64,000 nucleotides of DNA, taken from assembly GCA_019009955.1 (NCBI GenBank), contig CM032230.1, positions 9,076,001 to 9,140,000 of the forward strand, in the 5' to 3' direction. Position 1 is the stretch's first letter; each line of letters opens with the position of its first letter. This DNA comes from Riptortus pedestris. Lineage: Eukaryota > Arthropoda > Insecta > Hemiptera > Alydidae. Position numbers and translations under genes: made by a program. Below the pieces are notes generated by a model that searched no databases, was not told where the DNA came from, and was given only the letters and a program-made list of their open reading frames with translations. This document shows, one piece after another, positions 30,700-41,916 of the stretch.

Positions 30700-31189
30700 A
30701 CCGTTCGCAATTTTTGTTTTTAAATGTTTTAAGTAAAACTAAAGATAAGTACTATAGCGAATGAAATCAGACAAGTTGGAGAGGGTGGGGGAGGGTTAGT
30801 GAGGGAGAATTTTGAAATTTCTAAATATCTCCGTTATTATTTATCCGATTGAAAAATTGTATAAACAAATCATGTTGAAAGTTAAATGTATTATGAATCT
30901 TGTGTGTTAAATGTATTCCCTATCTTGAATATTAACCGAGATATTTGCATTTTTTTAGTTTTCCACCTTCAGTAAACCCCCACTCCTACTCATGTTACAT
31001 AACTAATGCTCTGTTATATAATAAACCACTCTATTCGAAGCTTAAATACCAAATATTATTTTAAAGAGACCTTCATTATACGAGATATGTGCAAATTAAA
31101 ACTTGTGTGATTGAGATAAGAGTTATTCTGATTCATTACAAATTACAGTACTATATATAGTAACTGGTTTAGTAAAACATTTATGTTAT
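30659..31189 (+). mobile_element. HINE body after the mariner
   Basis: TA array (30659-30697), CGTTCGCAATTTTTG, G runs, AAATATCTCCGTTATTATTT, CTTGAATATTAACCGAGATA, TTCAGTAAACCCCCACTCC and AACAGT..TATATAGTAA. It is split at 31190 by the next repeat. Confidence 0.8.
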
Positions 31190-32275
31190 ACTAGCTCAGA
31201 TACCCGGCTTCGCCCGGGAATTGATTTAAGGCTGAATGGTAATGGTATTTTTTTGGCAAGGCTTTAATTTGCACAATATTTTGACATTTACCCGTCCCAG
31301 TGTTTAGGGTTAATTCCCGTTGTTGGCATTTTTTAATAATAAAATTAATTTTTTATGTAAGTCTTCACTGTCCTCCAAATTGTCATATTTCCCGTAAACA
31401 AATAGACAATGAAATATCGCGAATTTTTATTTCAGGCCTCCCTTATAACCCCCACTCTCGTTCTAAACTAAAAATTTTAATATAGCTTATAATCAAGGAA
31501 GAATTAATGCTAATTGACATACTGAGTTTTTGAAAGTTCGGTTTACTCGTTAGCGCTCAATGAAATCGTTGACTCCCGCTTTAGTTTATAGTGTATATCT
31601 CGTTTATACTTTGCTAAAAGACAAAAATGAATATGACCAAAGTTACCCTAAATAACAAAATTAACAACTTTTGTTATGTTCATATTTGCCGAAAAACGAT
31701 TAGAAAACGAAATACCGCTATTTTTAAATTCAGACCTCTTTTACAACCCCCACTCCTGCCCGTTTCTAGAACTGTTGGTATGGCTTATTATAATGAAGGT
31801 ATTAGTGCTAATATAAATACCGAGTTTTATTTAGTTCGGTTGAGTCGTTTGTACCAAATAAAATTGCTCACTTCCGCTATAGGTTTTAGCGTATATCTCG
31901 TTTATAATACGTTATACGAAAAAAGTGTATATAACAAAAGTTACTCTAAATAACAAAATAAACAACTTTTGTTATGTTCATACTTGCCGAAAACCCAATA
32001 GGAAACGAAATATCGCTATTTTTAATTTCAGCCCTCCCCTACAACCCCCACTCCTGTTCATCTCAGAGAATTTTAATATAGCTTAAAGTCTAAGTTGGGT
32101 TAGTTGTAATATACATACCAAGTTTCATAAAATTCGGTTCAGCCGTTTATGCGTGAAAAGGTAACAAACAAACATACACGAAAGAAACAAAATGCAGTTA
32201 TGGTGTCTGTGACATGTGAAACGAAAAGTTATCGTGAAATTTCGAGAAAAAAATCAATGTACAGACAGAGGTTAC

Positions 32276-32312
<37 letters not shown>
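31190..32312 (+). repeat. Insertion with 3 x 298-bp internal tandem units
   Basis: Starts ACTAGCTCAGATACCCGGC, TTCGCCCGGG. Each unit contains AACAACTTTTGTTATG (31663, 31961; degenerate in unit 1), a GAAAT.CGC.ATTTTTA stretch, then CAACCCCCACTC and a TATGGCTTAT-like stretch. The end reads ATAAAATTCGGTTCAGCCG, then AACAAACAAACATACA, then a TA array (32281-32312). The CCCGGCTTCGCCCGGG start and AACAAACATACA tail are seen in widespread insect repeats. The class is not settled. Confidence 0.65.
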
Positions 32313-32314
<2 letters not shown>

Positions 32315-32538
32315 TTCATTTCAGTAATTGTTTTTCTTTTCGGTAAAGAATATTTCTATCTACCTGTTCAGCTCTGAGGTTGGCTGACCTCATTGTTTAC
32401 AATTCAGACGCTTAAAAGATTTAACATTTCCGGTTCTATTTATTCACATAAAATTCGCAGCGATGTTAACAATTGGCAGTATTTAGATTTATCTATTCTA
32501 AAACTTCACATAGGAAATCTGCTTAGTTTTTGCAGCCA
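32313..32538 (+). mobile_element. HINE 3' part, ending the split copy
   Basis: TTTCAGTAATTGTTTTTC, GAGGTTGGCTGACC, ACTTCACATAGGAAATCTGC and TTAGTTTTTGCAGCCAC. The hairpin is cut by the SINE. Confidence 0.75.
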
Positions 32539-32737
32539 CTACTGCTAAGGCTAATTGGGACGGGTTATCTATTGGTCACCATACTTTTCTAGCCAGGGTG
32601 TTACTAAGGATCCTATTTACCGAATTCAACACTGAATACATTCATATTGCCCAGCTGAGAATCGAACTCACTACTCTAGGTTTACCAATGAGATTAACAC
32701 CAACGTCTTACCTCACATGGTTTACCCGAGGCTCTAA
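32539..32737 (-). repeat. tRNA-derived SINE
   Basis: GCTAAGGCTAATTGGGACGG, AGCCAGGGTGTTACTAAGG, GAGAATCGAACTCACTACTC (box B) and TACCTCACATGGTTTACCC in SINE order, reverse complement. Inserted at the end of an HINE. Confidence 0.8.
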
Positions 32738-32764
32738 CCGTTTCATCTAATAATGAATAACACC

Positions 32765-33000
32765 TTTAGTATTATTTTATGTAAAACTAAAGGTTATATT
32801 CGTCAATGCCTGAAATCAAGAAGGAAGATGGGGAGGGTTAAAAATGGTAAAATGGCAAATAGGAAATGTCCAAATTTTTACGAGGGGTGGTTAGGGGGAG
32901 TAGTATCAAAAAATATTATATAATCGATCTTGTTGCATATTTAGTTGCTACAATTATGATTTATAATTTCTCAAACTGGAATATTATTTGTACTATTTTT
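32765..33000 (+). repeat. HINE body fragment, diverged
   Basis: TTTATGTAAAACTAAAGG, TCGTCAATGCCTGAAATC and a GGGGAGGGTT run. Confidence 0.45.
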
Positions 33001-33216
33001 TCATATGTTAGTAACCCAACAATTCTACCTGTCCTGATATTTTTTTGAGTAACTGAACTAATATCACTCTATCCAGTTTAAGTTTCACTTCTGTTTACAT
33101 GGAAGAAATAGAGAATAGATCGTGACATGAGATCACCAGCGTGCCATGGGAAGGGCTCTACTTAGTTTACTAGCCTCTACGTTATTGGCATTTTCAAAAC
33201 ACTTTACTTTTACGAA

Positions 33217-33296
<80 letters not shown>
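33217..33296 (+). repeat. (GA)n microsatellite
   Basis: About 40 GA units with one GGGAG interruption. The Arg/Glu and Ser/Leu frames over it are artefacts of the repeat. Confidence 0.98.
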
Positions 33297-33298
<2 letters not shown>

Positions 33299-33724
33299 GG
33301 AGATGGGGGGGGGGAGAAAGGAGAAATGCAAAATAAGGGTAAGTTTAATGTTGAAAGGAAAGAAAGGAGTGTAAAGTAGGACGACAAAACGAATGGGGGT
33401 TAAATGCAATGTTGCCAACTGTAGGAGCAGGGCTTGTATCTGTGATTCTAGCCCTAATGGACTAGGAGGCGGCCATCTTACCACCCCTAGTAGTTACTAC
33501 AATCACCCCACCGAGCGCTAGTTTACACTTTTATTTCTAGATCGTCGTAAGTACCTGACTGGATTACAACCTGGAATTAATGAGCAATTATGGGCCAAGG
33601 TTTATATAAAAAGATTAAAGGACAATTCTATTCTCTATATTGAGTTTAAAATGGAAAGGATTTAAAAGAAGTTCATTTAATTTAAACATAACCCTATTAG
33701 TATTCCACCCATTACTACCATTCT

Positions 33725-33775
33725 TAGAGCCAAATCGCCAAGATGCGGGTGCTCCTGTATAAATAAATAAAAAAA
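33725..33775 (+). repeat. Jockey-like LINE 3' tail
   Basis: GAGCCAAATCGCCAAGATGC, GGGTGCTCCTGTATAAATAA, then A-rich. The same tail ends the LINE at 54635-54680. It is probably a severely 5'-truncated copy. Confidence 0.65.
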
Positions 33776-34605
33776 ATCCAGCGTGTAATCATCCCAAACT
33801 ACAAAAACACTAAGATTTAGGGTTTGTTTGCCTTTATTTTGGACTACGATCTGGATAAAATATTTTCCATTTCAGGTCAATTTTATTTGAACTTTCCAAA
33901 CTCGATCATGTTATAATAAAGTTTAAATTATTACATTAACACATTAATGAGTGATAGTGATGTTTTAATTTAGCAATGAATTTACTACAAATTATTGTTA
34001 TTATTTGTTGAGTAGGGATGGCCCCAGAAGAGGGGTAGGTAAGTCACGAAACATGCAGGGCAATAGTAAATAAAGTGTGCTTTTAAAGAAAGGTGTTTGT
34101 ATTGGTGACCCCTGCCATTAAACTACGAAGAAAAATTAAACTAGGATTGATTTTACTTAACCTTCTTTATAAAGGAGCACTATTATTTCAACGACAACCA
34201 TTACATATTCTTCCTAGAGGCAGTGGTCTGGAATCCATTAATAAGGTAACGGAGATATTCCAAATTTTAATTTAGAAACAGATTTATAATTTATGTACAT
34301 TGTCATAGGAATCAAAATGTCCCATAACTACTTACGGAAATCAATTTTCCTAGTAAAAAAATTGCAATGTCATTTTTACTAGAACCTTTAATGGTATGTG
34401 AAAACACTAAATATGCAAGTATTTCTTAGGGGTTTACAGCTACTGTGTTGAACGATCGGCTTGAAAAGAATCATTTAATAAATTATTTTCTACTGAATGT
34501 TTCTTGGCTCAGATGATTTATTTTAGCAGATTTTCATGAAAAAACTAAAAGTCCGCTCAGCAATTAGGCCAAGATAACAGGGGAGGGATATCGTGTGGAA
34601 AAAAT
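33776..34605. other. No recognisable feature
   Basis: AT-rich. An open frame at 34093-34275 shows no motif. Confidence 0.4.
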
Positions 34606-35192
34606 AAGTCCGTCACGCAGGGGCTGCGTAAACTAAACAGATTCCCCACGCGAAGGTTTACAATAGAAAAATATACATACAGGTAACACTACCGTGAATG
34701 TTAAGTGAATAAATACGAACGGTAATGAGAAATCTTTCGTGATACAAGAACAAATAAAAGGGGAGGGGGTAGTCAACAGAACATATTTGCATATATCTCT
34801 CAAAGTAAAAGTTCAATGAAAACAATACATGTCAATTAACCTTGTAATAAAGTGGTTCATGAAATAACAGCTTATTGTTAATATAACATGACTGGGTGTT
34901 TGCTGTAGGCTGAAAATTGAAAAATTCGAATATCTCGGTTAATATTCAGGATAGAAAATAAATGTATATAACAATATTTATAGTAAATTTAATTTGCAAT
35001 AAGACGCGTTCTACACAACTTTTCAATCCGACGTACAGTAGCAGAGATATTTCGAATTTTCGAAATTCCTCCCCTCTAAACCCCCCTTCCCCTGGTCCGA
35101 TTTACAGCCGTCAACGAACTTTATCTTCTGTTTTGTTTTGTACATAAAACGACTAAATATCGTGTTTGGTAACAATTAAACAATAATTGCGA

Positions 35193-35236
<44 letters not shown>

Positions 35237-35350
35237 TTTAACGAACTTCCTTTTTGTACCTCCTAGTCCATGGACATTTGAAGAAACATTTCGAAAATCA
35301 TGTTATGAGTATGACCTCATTAGCTGATTTCCCTTAAGGAAAATCTGCTA
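34606..35350 (-). mobile_element. HINE, complete copy
   Basis: AAGTCCGTCACGCAGGGG left edge, AACAGATTCCCCACGCG, GTAACACTACCGTGAATG (subfamily body), TA array 35196-35232, CCATGGACATTTGAAG, palindrome and TCTGCTA at 35350. Confidence 0.85.
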
Positions 35351-35354
35351 ATAA

Positions 35355-35770
35355 AGGCTTTCAGGCAGCTCCTGCGTTAACTAAGCACATTTTCCACGTG
35401 CTGGTATTAGACAGGTGATCTCACCTCACCTCATATTCTCTATTTCTACAGTTGAGTAGAAGCGGGGGGGGGGGGATTACTGAAGACTTTGAAATCAAGA
35501 AGAACAAATAACTCGCTTAGTACTTGAGTTACGAAAAAAAACATAGAAGGATGTGTGCGTTTTCTCTAAAGCTGAAGATTTAAGTTCGTTAACAGCAGAA
35601 ATCGGGTTTAAGAGGTGGACAATATTTAAAATCCGAAATATCTCGATTATTAGGTGTGAGATCGAAAACGTGTATATAACCAATATTATTACAAATTGAA
35701 TTGTTTATCAAATATTTTCTCTAACTTAAATATTAACCGAGATATTTGAATTTCTTAGTTAACAATCAGC
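35355..35770 (-). repeat. HINE 'GCTGGTAT' fragment with 12-G run
   Basis: CTGCGTTAACTAAGCACATT, CCACGTGCTGGTATTAG, G run 35467-35478, ACTCGCTTAGTACTTGAG. It then turns into plus-oriented body at about 35575. Confidence 0.55.
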
Positions 35771-36412
35771 AATTATATTATGAACCACTTTATTATATAC
35801 CAAGTTACACCAAAGCTTAAATACCATGTATTGTTTTGGTTATATTACATAATGGCTGGTATCGGCCTTGGGGGAGGGGTTGGTTTTAGCGAGAAAATGG
35901 CTCGAAATTCGAAATATCTATGTTGCATTGTGTTGGACTGGAAGTATTGTACAAAATTAGCTATGCCTATTGAGAACTGTTTCAGAAACTGGAATTAATT
36001 GAGTAATTACGAGACCTGAAAATGACCTCTTGGAAGGCCGGATGCCCGTTTTCCAATAAATGGTTTAAAGATTGGTCTGCCATCTGACCTCTGGCTATGA
36101 AGATTGATAGTTTCTCATCTAAGAAAATGTAACACCCTTAGCACTGGGCATCTACTCCTGTCCACCACATGGTCAGTTTCCCAGCTGGACACGATGTGGG
36201 TAGGGGCGGTGTTCTAAATTGGGTGGGTAGCTGATTATCTGAATTGGTTGGCTTATGCCAAAACTCACAAAAATCAAAATATTCTGTTACGATAACCTAG
36301 CTGACATAGCCAAACAGTAAACGGACCTTTATGTGTAAAATGGAAATAATTGATATGATGACGTCAATAATTAAGATTTTATTAGCCATCCACTTCTACT
36401 CATGGTATTTCA
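35771..36412 (+). mobile_element. Outer HINE of a three-layer nest, left part
   Basis: TATTATGAACCACTTTATTA, AAGCTTAAATACCATGTATT, and late CCACTTCTACTCATGGTATT immediately before the next element. The matching right part is 37636-37742. Parts of 36000-36340 match nothing. Confidence 0.45.
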
Positions 36413-37100
36413 TTTTAACAGATTTTCCTTAAGGGAAATCAGCTATTGAGGTCGTACCCATGACGGGATTTTTGAAAGTTTTCTTCAAATGTCCACCGAT
36501 CCTACCTAGTAGATGACGAAAATGAGGCTCATAACTGTATTTATATTTGCCTGTACCGCTCTAGCGGTCGCAATTATTGTTTGAGCATTACCAAACTCGA
36601 AATTTAATCGTTTTATGTAAAGATTAAGATCAAGATTGTTAATGCCTGAAATTGGACAAGGAGGGGGGGGGGGGTTAGAGGGCGAAAATTTGGAAATTCA
36701 AAATATCTCCGTTACTATAGGTCGGATTGAAAAAGTCTACAAAATAAATCTTATTGCAAATTAAATGTACTATAAGTATTGTTATATACATTTATTCCCT
36801 AACTTGAATATTAACCAAGATATTTGCATTGTTCAGTTTTCAGCCTTCCGCTAACCCCCAGTTCTACTTATGACACGTAAACAATATTCTGTTATGTAAT
36901 AAATCACATTATTCAAAGCTTAAATACCAAATGATGTTTTGAAGAGACCTTTAATATACTGGAAACATGCAAATATGTTCTGGTGACTACTTAAACTTGA
37001 TTGGTTGAGATAAAAATTATTCTGTTTCATTATAAATTACAGTACAAGCTATAGTAAATAGTTTTCAATGAAAATAATACGTTATATTACAGTAATTGTT
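36413..37100 (+). mobile_element. Middle HINE of the nest, left part
   Basis: AACAGATTTTCCTTAAGGG palindrome, TCGTACCCATGACGGG, AGTAGATGACGAAAATGAGG, almost no TA array, CCTGTACCGCTCTAGCGG, a 13-G run (about 36661), body to ACAGTAATTGTTTT, where the inner copy starts. Confidence 0.8.
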
Positions 37101-37449
37101 TTAGCAGATTTCCCTTAGGGGAAATCAGCTTTTGAGGTCGTACTCATGACGCGATTTTCTCAGGTGGAAGCTTCTTCTAACCTTACCTGTCGTTTCTAAC
37201 CTTACCTTAACTTCGTTACTTTACGAGATTTATGCATATACGTTCTGTTCATCCGCCCCCCCCCTTACAATTCAGTAGCCGTTTTAGTTGGGAATTTATT
37301 TTAATTAACTGAAAGATTCCTCATTACCGTTTGTATTTAATCACGGTTCAACACAACGTGGTGTTGTGTTACCAGTATGCAAATTTCTCTATTGTAAAAC
37401 TTCACATGGGAAATCTGCTTAGTTTACGCAGCCCCTGCGTGACGGACTT
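37101..37449 (+). mobile_element. Inner HINE, short form without TA core
   Basis: AGCAGATTTCCCTTAGGGG at 37103, TCGTACTCATGACGCG, then directly a distal body (CGTTCTGTTCATCCGCC, C run, CTCTATTGTAAAACTTCAC), GGGAAATCTGCTTAG, perfect hairpin and GACGGAC at 37441-37447. Confidence 0.88.
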
Positions 37450-37635
37450 TTTCTTTCGTGTTGGAAGATGGAAGAACTGTTTGTTTACATTTCAGACGCT
37501 TCCCATTGGAAGGATTCGAATTATCAGTTGTATTTATTCACCTAATATTTACGGTGGTTGTGTTACTAGTATTTATAATTATCTATTGTTAAAGTTCGTG
37601 CGGGAAATCTGCTTAGTTTACGCAGCCCCTGTGTT
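37450..37635 (+). mobile_element. Middle HINE, right part
   Basis: TTTCTTTCGTGTTGG continues ATTGTTTT across the inner element. TTCACCTAATATTTACGG, GGGAAATCTGCTTAG and ACGCAGCCCCTGTGTTACG follow. Confidence 0.8.
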
Positions 37636-37742
37636 ACGTACTTTATTTTAAATAGAGAATATATGCTGAGATGAGATCAGTAGTGAGTCATTCCAACATG
37701 TAGAAAATCTGCTTACTTTACGCAGCCCCGGGCGGACTTCTT
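37636..37742 (+). mobile_element. Outer HINE, right part
   Basis: TATTTTAAATAGAGAATATA, GCTGAGATGAGATCAGTAG, AAAATCTGCTTACTTTACGC and CCCCGGGCGGACTTC. Confidence 0.65.
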
Positions 37743-38065
37743 TTTCCTGTTCGTGCGTTTAAAAGTAAATAAATAGAAGAAGATAGGGTTACTTTTTGTT
37801 GTAGACGCACGTTTCTTAGCGAACACTGTGTTGGAAACCTCTTGACATCTCCGATGCACTATGCATTCTAATAACAATAGCCCCACAACTCATAAAGAAT
37901 TCCATGTCGGCATGTATTTCTTGGCAGCTCAATCTCCTTCGCAGTCAATTCCTGCAAAACCTAAGGTCCTGTAGTTTGGAAATTTCTATCCACAACAATA
38001 CGAGCAAACATAGTTCATAATTTTGTCGAATTGAGCAGAATTCGTAGTGGTTACCTTACTTCGTT
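37743..38065. other. No recognisable feature
   Basis: No repeat or open frame recognised. Confidence 0.4.
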
Positions 38066-38619
38066 AAAGAAAAGTTCGTCATGTAGTGGCTGTGTTAATT
38101 AAGCGGATTTACCACGTGCGTTACGTATGTTTATTTATCTCAGAACGTAAAAGTCCAATGAGAACAATAAGCTTCTAATAAAGTGCTTCATAACGTAATA
38201 ACATATTGTTAATATGAGATGAGTCAAAACTAAAGTCAAGACAAAAACTAATAAATGCAAATATCTCGGTTAATAGTCAAGAAAGGGGAAAAATTTACAT
38301 AACAACATTTATAGAACCTTACATTTGAATTAAGATTGGTTCTATACAATTTTTCCAACGCATAATAACGGAGATATTAAGAATTTTCGAAATTCTCCTC
38401 TTCTAAATCCTCCTCCGCTTGTCCGATTTCAGCCGTAAAGCTAGAGCGGTAACAGACAAATATATAGATGGATAGATAGATATATATATATATAATTATG
38501 AACGGACCTCATTTTCGTCACCTACAATGCAGGATCGATGGACATTTGAAGAAAAAAATCGAAAATGACGTCATGAGTAAGACCTCAATAGCTGATTTCC
38601 CTTAATGGAAATCTGCTAG
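38066..38619 (-). mobile_element. HINE, complete but diverged
   Basis: AAAAGTTCGTCATGTAGTGG is a mutated hairpin end. Then ACGTAAAAGTCCAATGAG, TAATATGAGATGAG, short TA array (38463-38493), AGGATCGATGGACATTTG, palindrome and CTGCTA at 38619. Confidence 0.8.
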
Positions 38620-39595
38620 AAGCACGCAAGGCGAAGTATATTTCATAGTGTGTTTTTTAACGATATGAATTGATTTTTTTTTGCAGCACCTTTCCTTCAT
38701 TGGCTATATTTTTGTATTAGTGATTGTTTTACATTCCTTGTAGTAGCAAGCATTTTATGCAGCATTTACTCGGAAGCTGTTCTTTTCATATTACTAAACT
38801 CACTAAAATCCATAAGATATTTGAAGTTTTAAAATAGGTTTTTCTCTTCCCCTGGGACCAAGAATTTCATTTTTAAATATGTTTGTGATGAAATGGTAGT
38901 GCCTCATCATAAACTCAGTAAGTTTAATCCTCCTTTATCTCATAGACTACATGCCTTTTACTTTCACACACCCAGTTCAAAACTTCCACGTTTTTTTTTA
39001 GTCCAACTTGTTCAGGATATTCTTTGCCTATCCTACATGTTCAATCAATTCTAGGCTCTTTTGAGAAGAGTCCAAAAGTCGCTCCCGCAATGCCTTACAT
39101 TCCAAAGGAACATATACAGACACACACACACACACACACATAATTGGAGAAGATATAATGAAACAAAGTAAACACTTTCACTTGACCAGGAATTGAAAAA
39201 AAAAATCGTTACCTTTTTTTTACTGACAGACTTTAACTCCCTGAGTTAACTAACTACATTACCTGGCAAGCCTTACATCGTAATTTCTATTCAAATGACC
39301 TTAGCTATGGAAATCCTTTACTAGCTCACAGTAACAGGTCTAAGCTTCTAGTTGACCTGCCTGGGTTTTTTCTGGAGATAAAAATCTCCAAGGTAGACAA
39401 AAAAGGTGACTGTAAATTAGATTATTCAGCTCCTTGTATCTCGCCCATCGAATATTTAATGGTACACCTTTTACTCAAATTTGGTTTACTAAAGCTAAAA
39501 ATGATGAAATGTTTAAAAATGAAATCAACGGCTAGTTGTTGCTACCATTGACGTCTATGTGAATCCACTCTTTTCACAATATTATATTCCATTTG
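38620..39595. other. Unassigned; (CA)n at 39119-39141
   Basis: No supported gene. The CA run is 11 units. Confidence 0.45.
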
Positions 39596-39782
39596 GGGGT
39601 TCAGGCTAAGTGGTTTAAAACGGTCTTAATCTTACTTGGTAAACCTGGAGTGATGCGTTAGATTCTCGCATGGGCAAGAGGAATTTATTTAGCAACAGAC
39701 ACATTAAATTAAATCCTTAGTTCCCCCTGGTTCGGAAAGGGTGGTAACCTGTAGATAAAAATTCGGAATTAGCCTTACTGGC
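39596..39782 (+). repeat. tRNA-derived SINE, diverged
   Basis: GGTTCAGGCTAAGTGGTTTA (box A region), ACTTGGTAAACCTGGAGTG, GTTAGATTCTCGCATGGGCA (box B region), TCCTTAGTTCCCCCTGG and GGTGGTAACCTGTAGATAA. Confidence 0.7.
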
Positions 39783-41230
39783 GTATCGTCTGCTGTCGCT
39801 ATCAGGAATTCATGAAACTCAGAATACTTAATGCTTTTCAGATCGTAGCGGGGAAGACGTGAACTGTGTCAAATACCTATTCTATATATTGAGTTGGTTC
39901 TGAAATGTCTTATATATTTTCTACTTGTAAGTATCCGATAAGTAGAATTGGGGATTTACTGAAGACTCAAAACTCGAAATTACGAATAATTAGCTAAATA
40001 TTTGAGCTACTAAAAATCCAAAAATAGCTGTGGAGCATCAATAAATCAACATTATTGGTTCTATAGCATTTCCCGATCGAAACATAATAAAGGGGATATA
40101 TTAAATTTTCTAATCTGACTCCCAAATGATATTCAACAGGTGACAAGTTAAGGAATAAAAATGAATAGAATCGTTCAAATCCGAAGATATGCCTCAGACC
40201 TGTTTAGGCCCAAGACAAATGGTACTGCAACAAAAGTTTTAATAGCAAAGAAAAATACCAAATAAAGATGGAAAATACATTACTATACATATCATTATAT
40301 TTCTAACAAGAAAGGTTGGGAATCCGAAAAATCCAAAAAAATGTTGAAACTTTATGTATATGTATAGTAGTTCATCCGTAACACGATATATTTTTTGTTC
40401 TTGCAGACTACGACTTGAAGTGGTAAAATCACCTTTGGAAAAAAAAATTGGTTTTATATTTCTGAGAGAATATTGTTGAAACGGTAATGGGTATTAAAAA
40501 TATTTTCAAATGATAGTTTTATAGATTTTCATGACCTTGGAACTGAGCAATCAGAATTTTTTTAAATGCCATATTTTTCAAAACTTTTCCGTCCCCTCCT
40601 CAATTTTAAAGTTTGTTTTATAAGGGATCATATAGGAAATCTAACGACAAATTCTACCATATATGATAAATCTCTGATCTCGTCTCACTTATTAATGCTG
40701 TACTATTATTGTTTTTTTTTTTTGTTATTTTTTGTTTTTTTGTAACAAACATATTTAGGGAATTATTCCCTTAGTTATTATGCCCTTTATGAACTGTAAA
40801 ATTTAGATTTGTGATTACTCAGTATTTGTGATTGTTTTAGCATATATTACAAAGTAATTAAATTATACTAAACTATTTACCACTTACATGTAAATATAAT
40901 TATATACAGTTTTTAATTTCTTGGATTGTTCAATTTTATATTCTATTATTGTAGGTCATTTTTTTCTCCACCTCTGCCCCCACTGTACCTTTGGGTTTCC
41001 CCATACCAGCGGTCTCCATTTATTAAGAGATATAAAATTTTGAAAAATAAATTGGGCCAGGTAACTTAGCCTAACTCACCAGTTACCTAAGTGCAATATT
41101 TGGGAGATTTAGTTTAAGTCCGAAAAGTCCTAGGGGAACCCGCAGCTGCGACTCCTTTGCCTCTATTCAGAGAAGTGGCAGCAAGAGCCTAATTAACTAG
41201 CCTACATACCTAAAGCCTAAATACTAACCT
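39783..41230. other. Mostly unassigned; HINE relic at 39900-40125 and LINE 3' UTR from about 41000
   Basis: 39900-40125 holds GGGGATTTACTGAAGACTC, TTTGAGCTACTAAAAATCC and GGAGCATCAATAAATC of the 'GCTGGTAT' subfamily. The minus-strand sequence below 41280 is the probable 3' UTR of the LINE remnant. The rest is AT-rich without features. Confidence 0.4.
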
Positions 41231-41279
41231 AAACTCACATAAACAATACATATATACATATAATTTGCAAATAACATTT

Positions 41280-41651
41280 TTACTTGGTTTTCAATATCTC
41301 TTGGGCAAAGGTCCTGAACGCTGAAAATCTATCAGCGTCGTTCATCAACATATGGTAGCTCTCAGGAGGCCAGTTAACATATGAGAAAGCACTCATTAGC
41401 CGAATACGCTTGGCGTTGAAACGCGGACATTGGAGGATCACATGGTCAGCCGTATCCAACTCGCCACAGGAGCACAATGGGGATTCCTTTCTTTTGAAGA
41501 AGTGGAGCTTGTTATTGAAGTCCCCGTGACCACTGATAAGTTGGCTGGTGAAGTAATCTGGGACGTACCACGTCAGCTTAGTTCTAGTCCTAACATCTGG
41601 GAAAAATTTGTAGGTCATCGTACCTTTGCTGGAGTTGGTCAAGCGACTCAT
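41280..41651 (-). pseudogene. Non-LTR retrotransposon ORF2, C-terminal end (R1/I-like)
   Basis: 123 codons on the minus strand. The order is typical of the region after the reverse transcriptase in R1/LOA/I-group elements: MTYKFFPDVRTRTKLTW, LTSQL-type stretch TSQLISGHGDFNNKLHFF, then the zinc-knuckle-like C-S-C-G-E..D-H-V-I-L-Q-C-P (C-x-C at about residues 59-61, H70, C75). It ends EILKTK. Reverse transcriptase and endonuclease domains are absent; an HINE lies 50 bp upstream (41701). The full protein copies element RNA into DNA at a nicked target. This fragment is inactive. Closest clade is inferred from motif style only. Confidence 0.75.
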
Positions 41652-41700
41652 ATTGTAGGACAGCGAGGGTTATCGCGCTAGTAGCATACATAAATATTTT

Positions 41701-41830
41701 TAGCAGATTTCTCTTAAAAGAAACCAGCTATTGATTGTATTCATGACGCGATTTTTGAAAAATTTCTTCACGTGTCCATCGATACTACCTAGTAGATGAC
41801 GAAAGAAATCTGCTAAATTGAGGTCCGTTC

Positions 41831-41916
<86 letters not shown>

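Noticed and set aside
33133..33484. Ser/Leu- and Arg/Glu-rich frames on both strands
   Set aside because: Produced by the (GA)n microsatellite at 33217-33296.
37331..37651. 106-codon plus frame
   Set aside because: Runs through two HINE 3' ends (hairpin repeats), so it is not coding.
41430..41681. 83-codon plus frame
   Set aside because: Shadow of the minus-strand LINE C-terminus.
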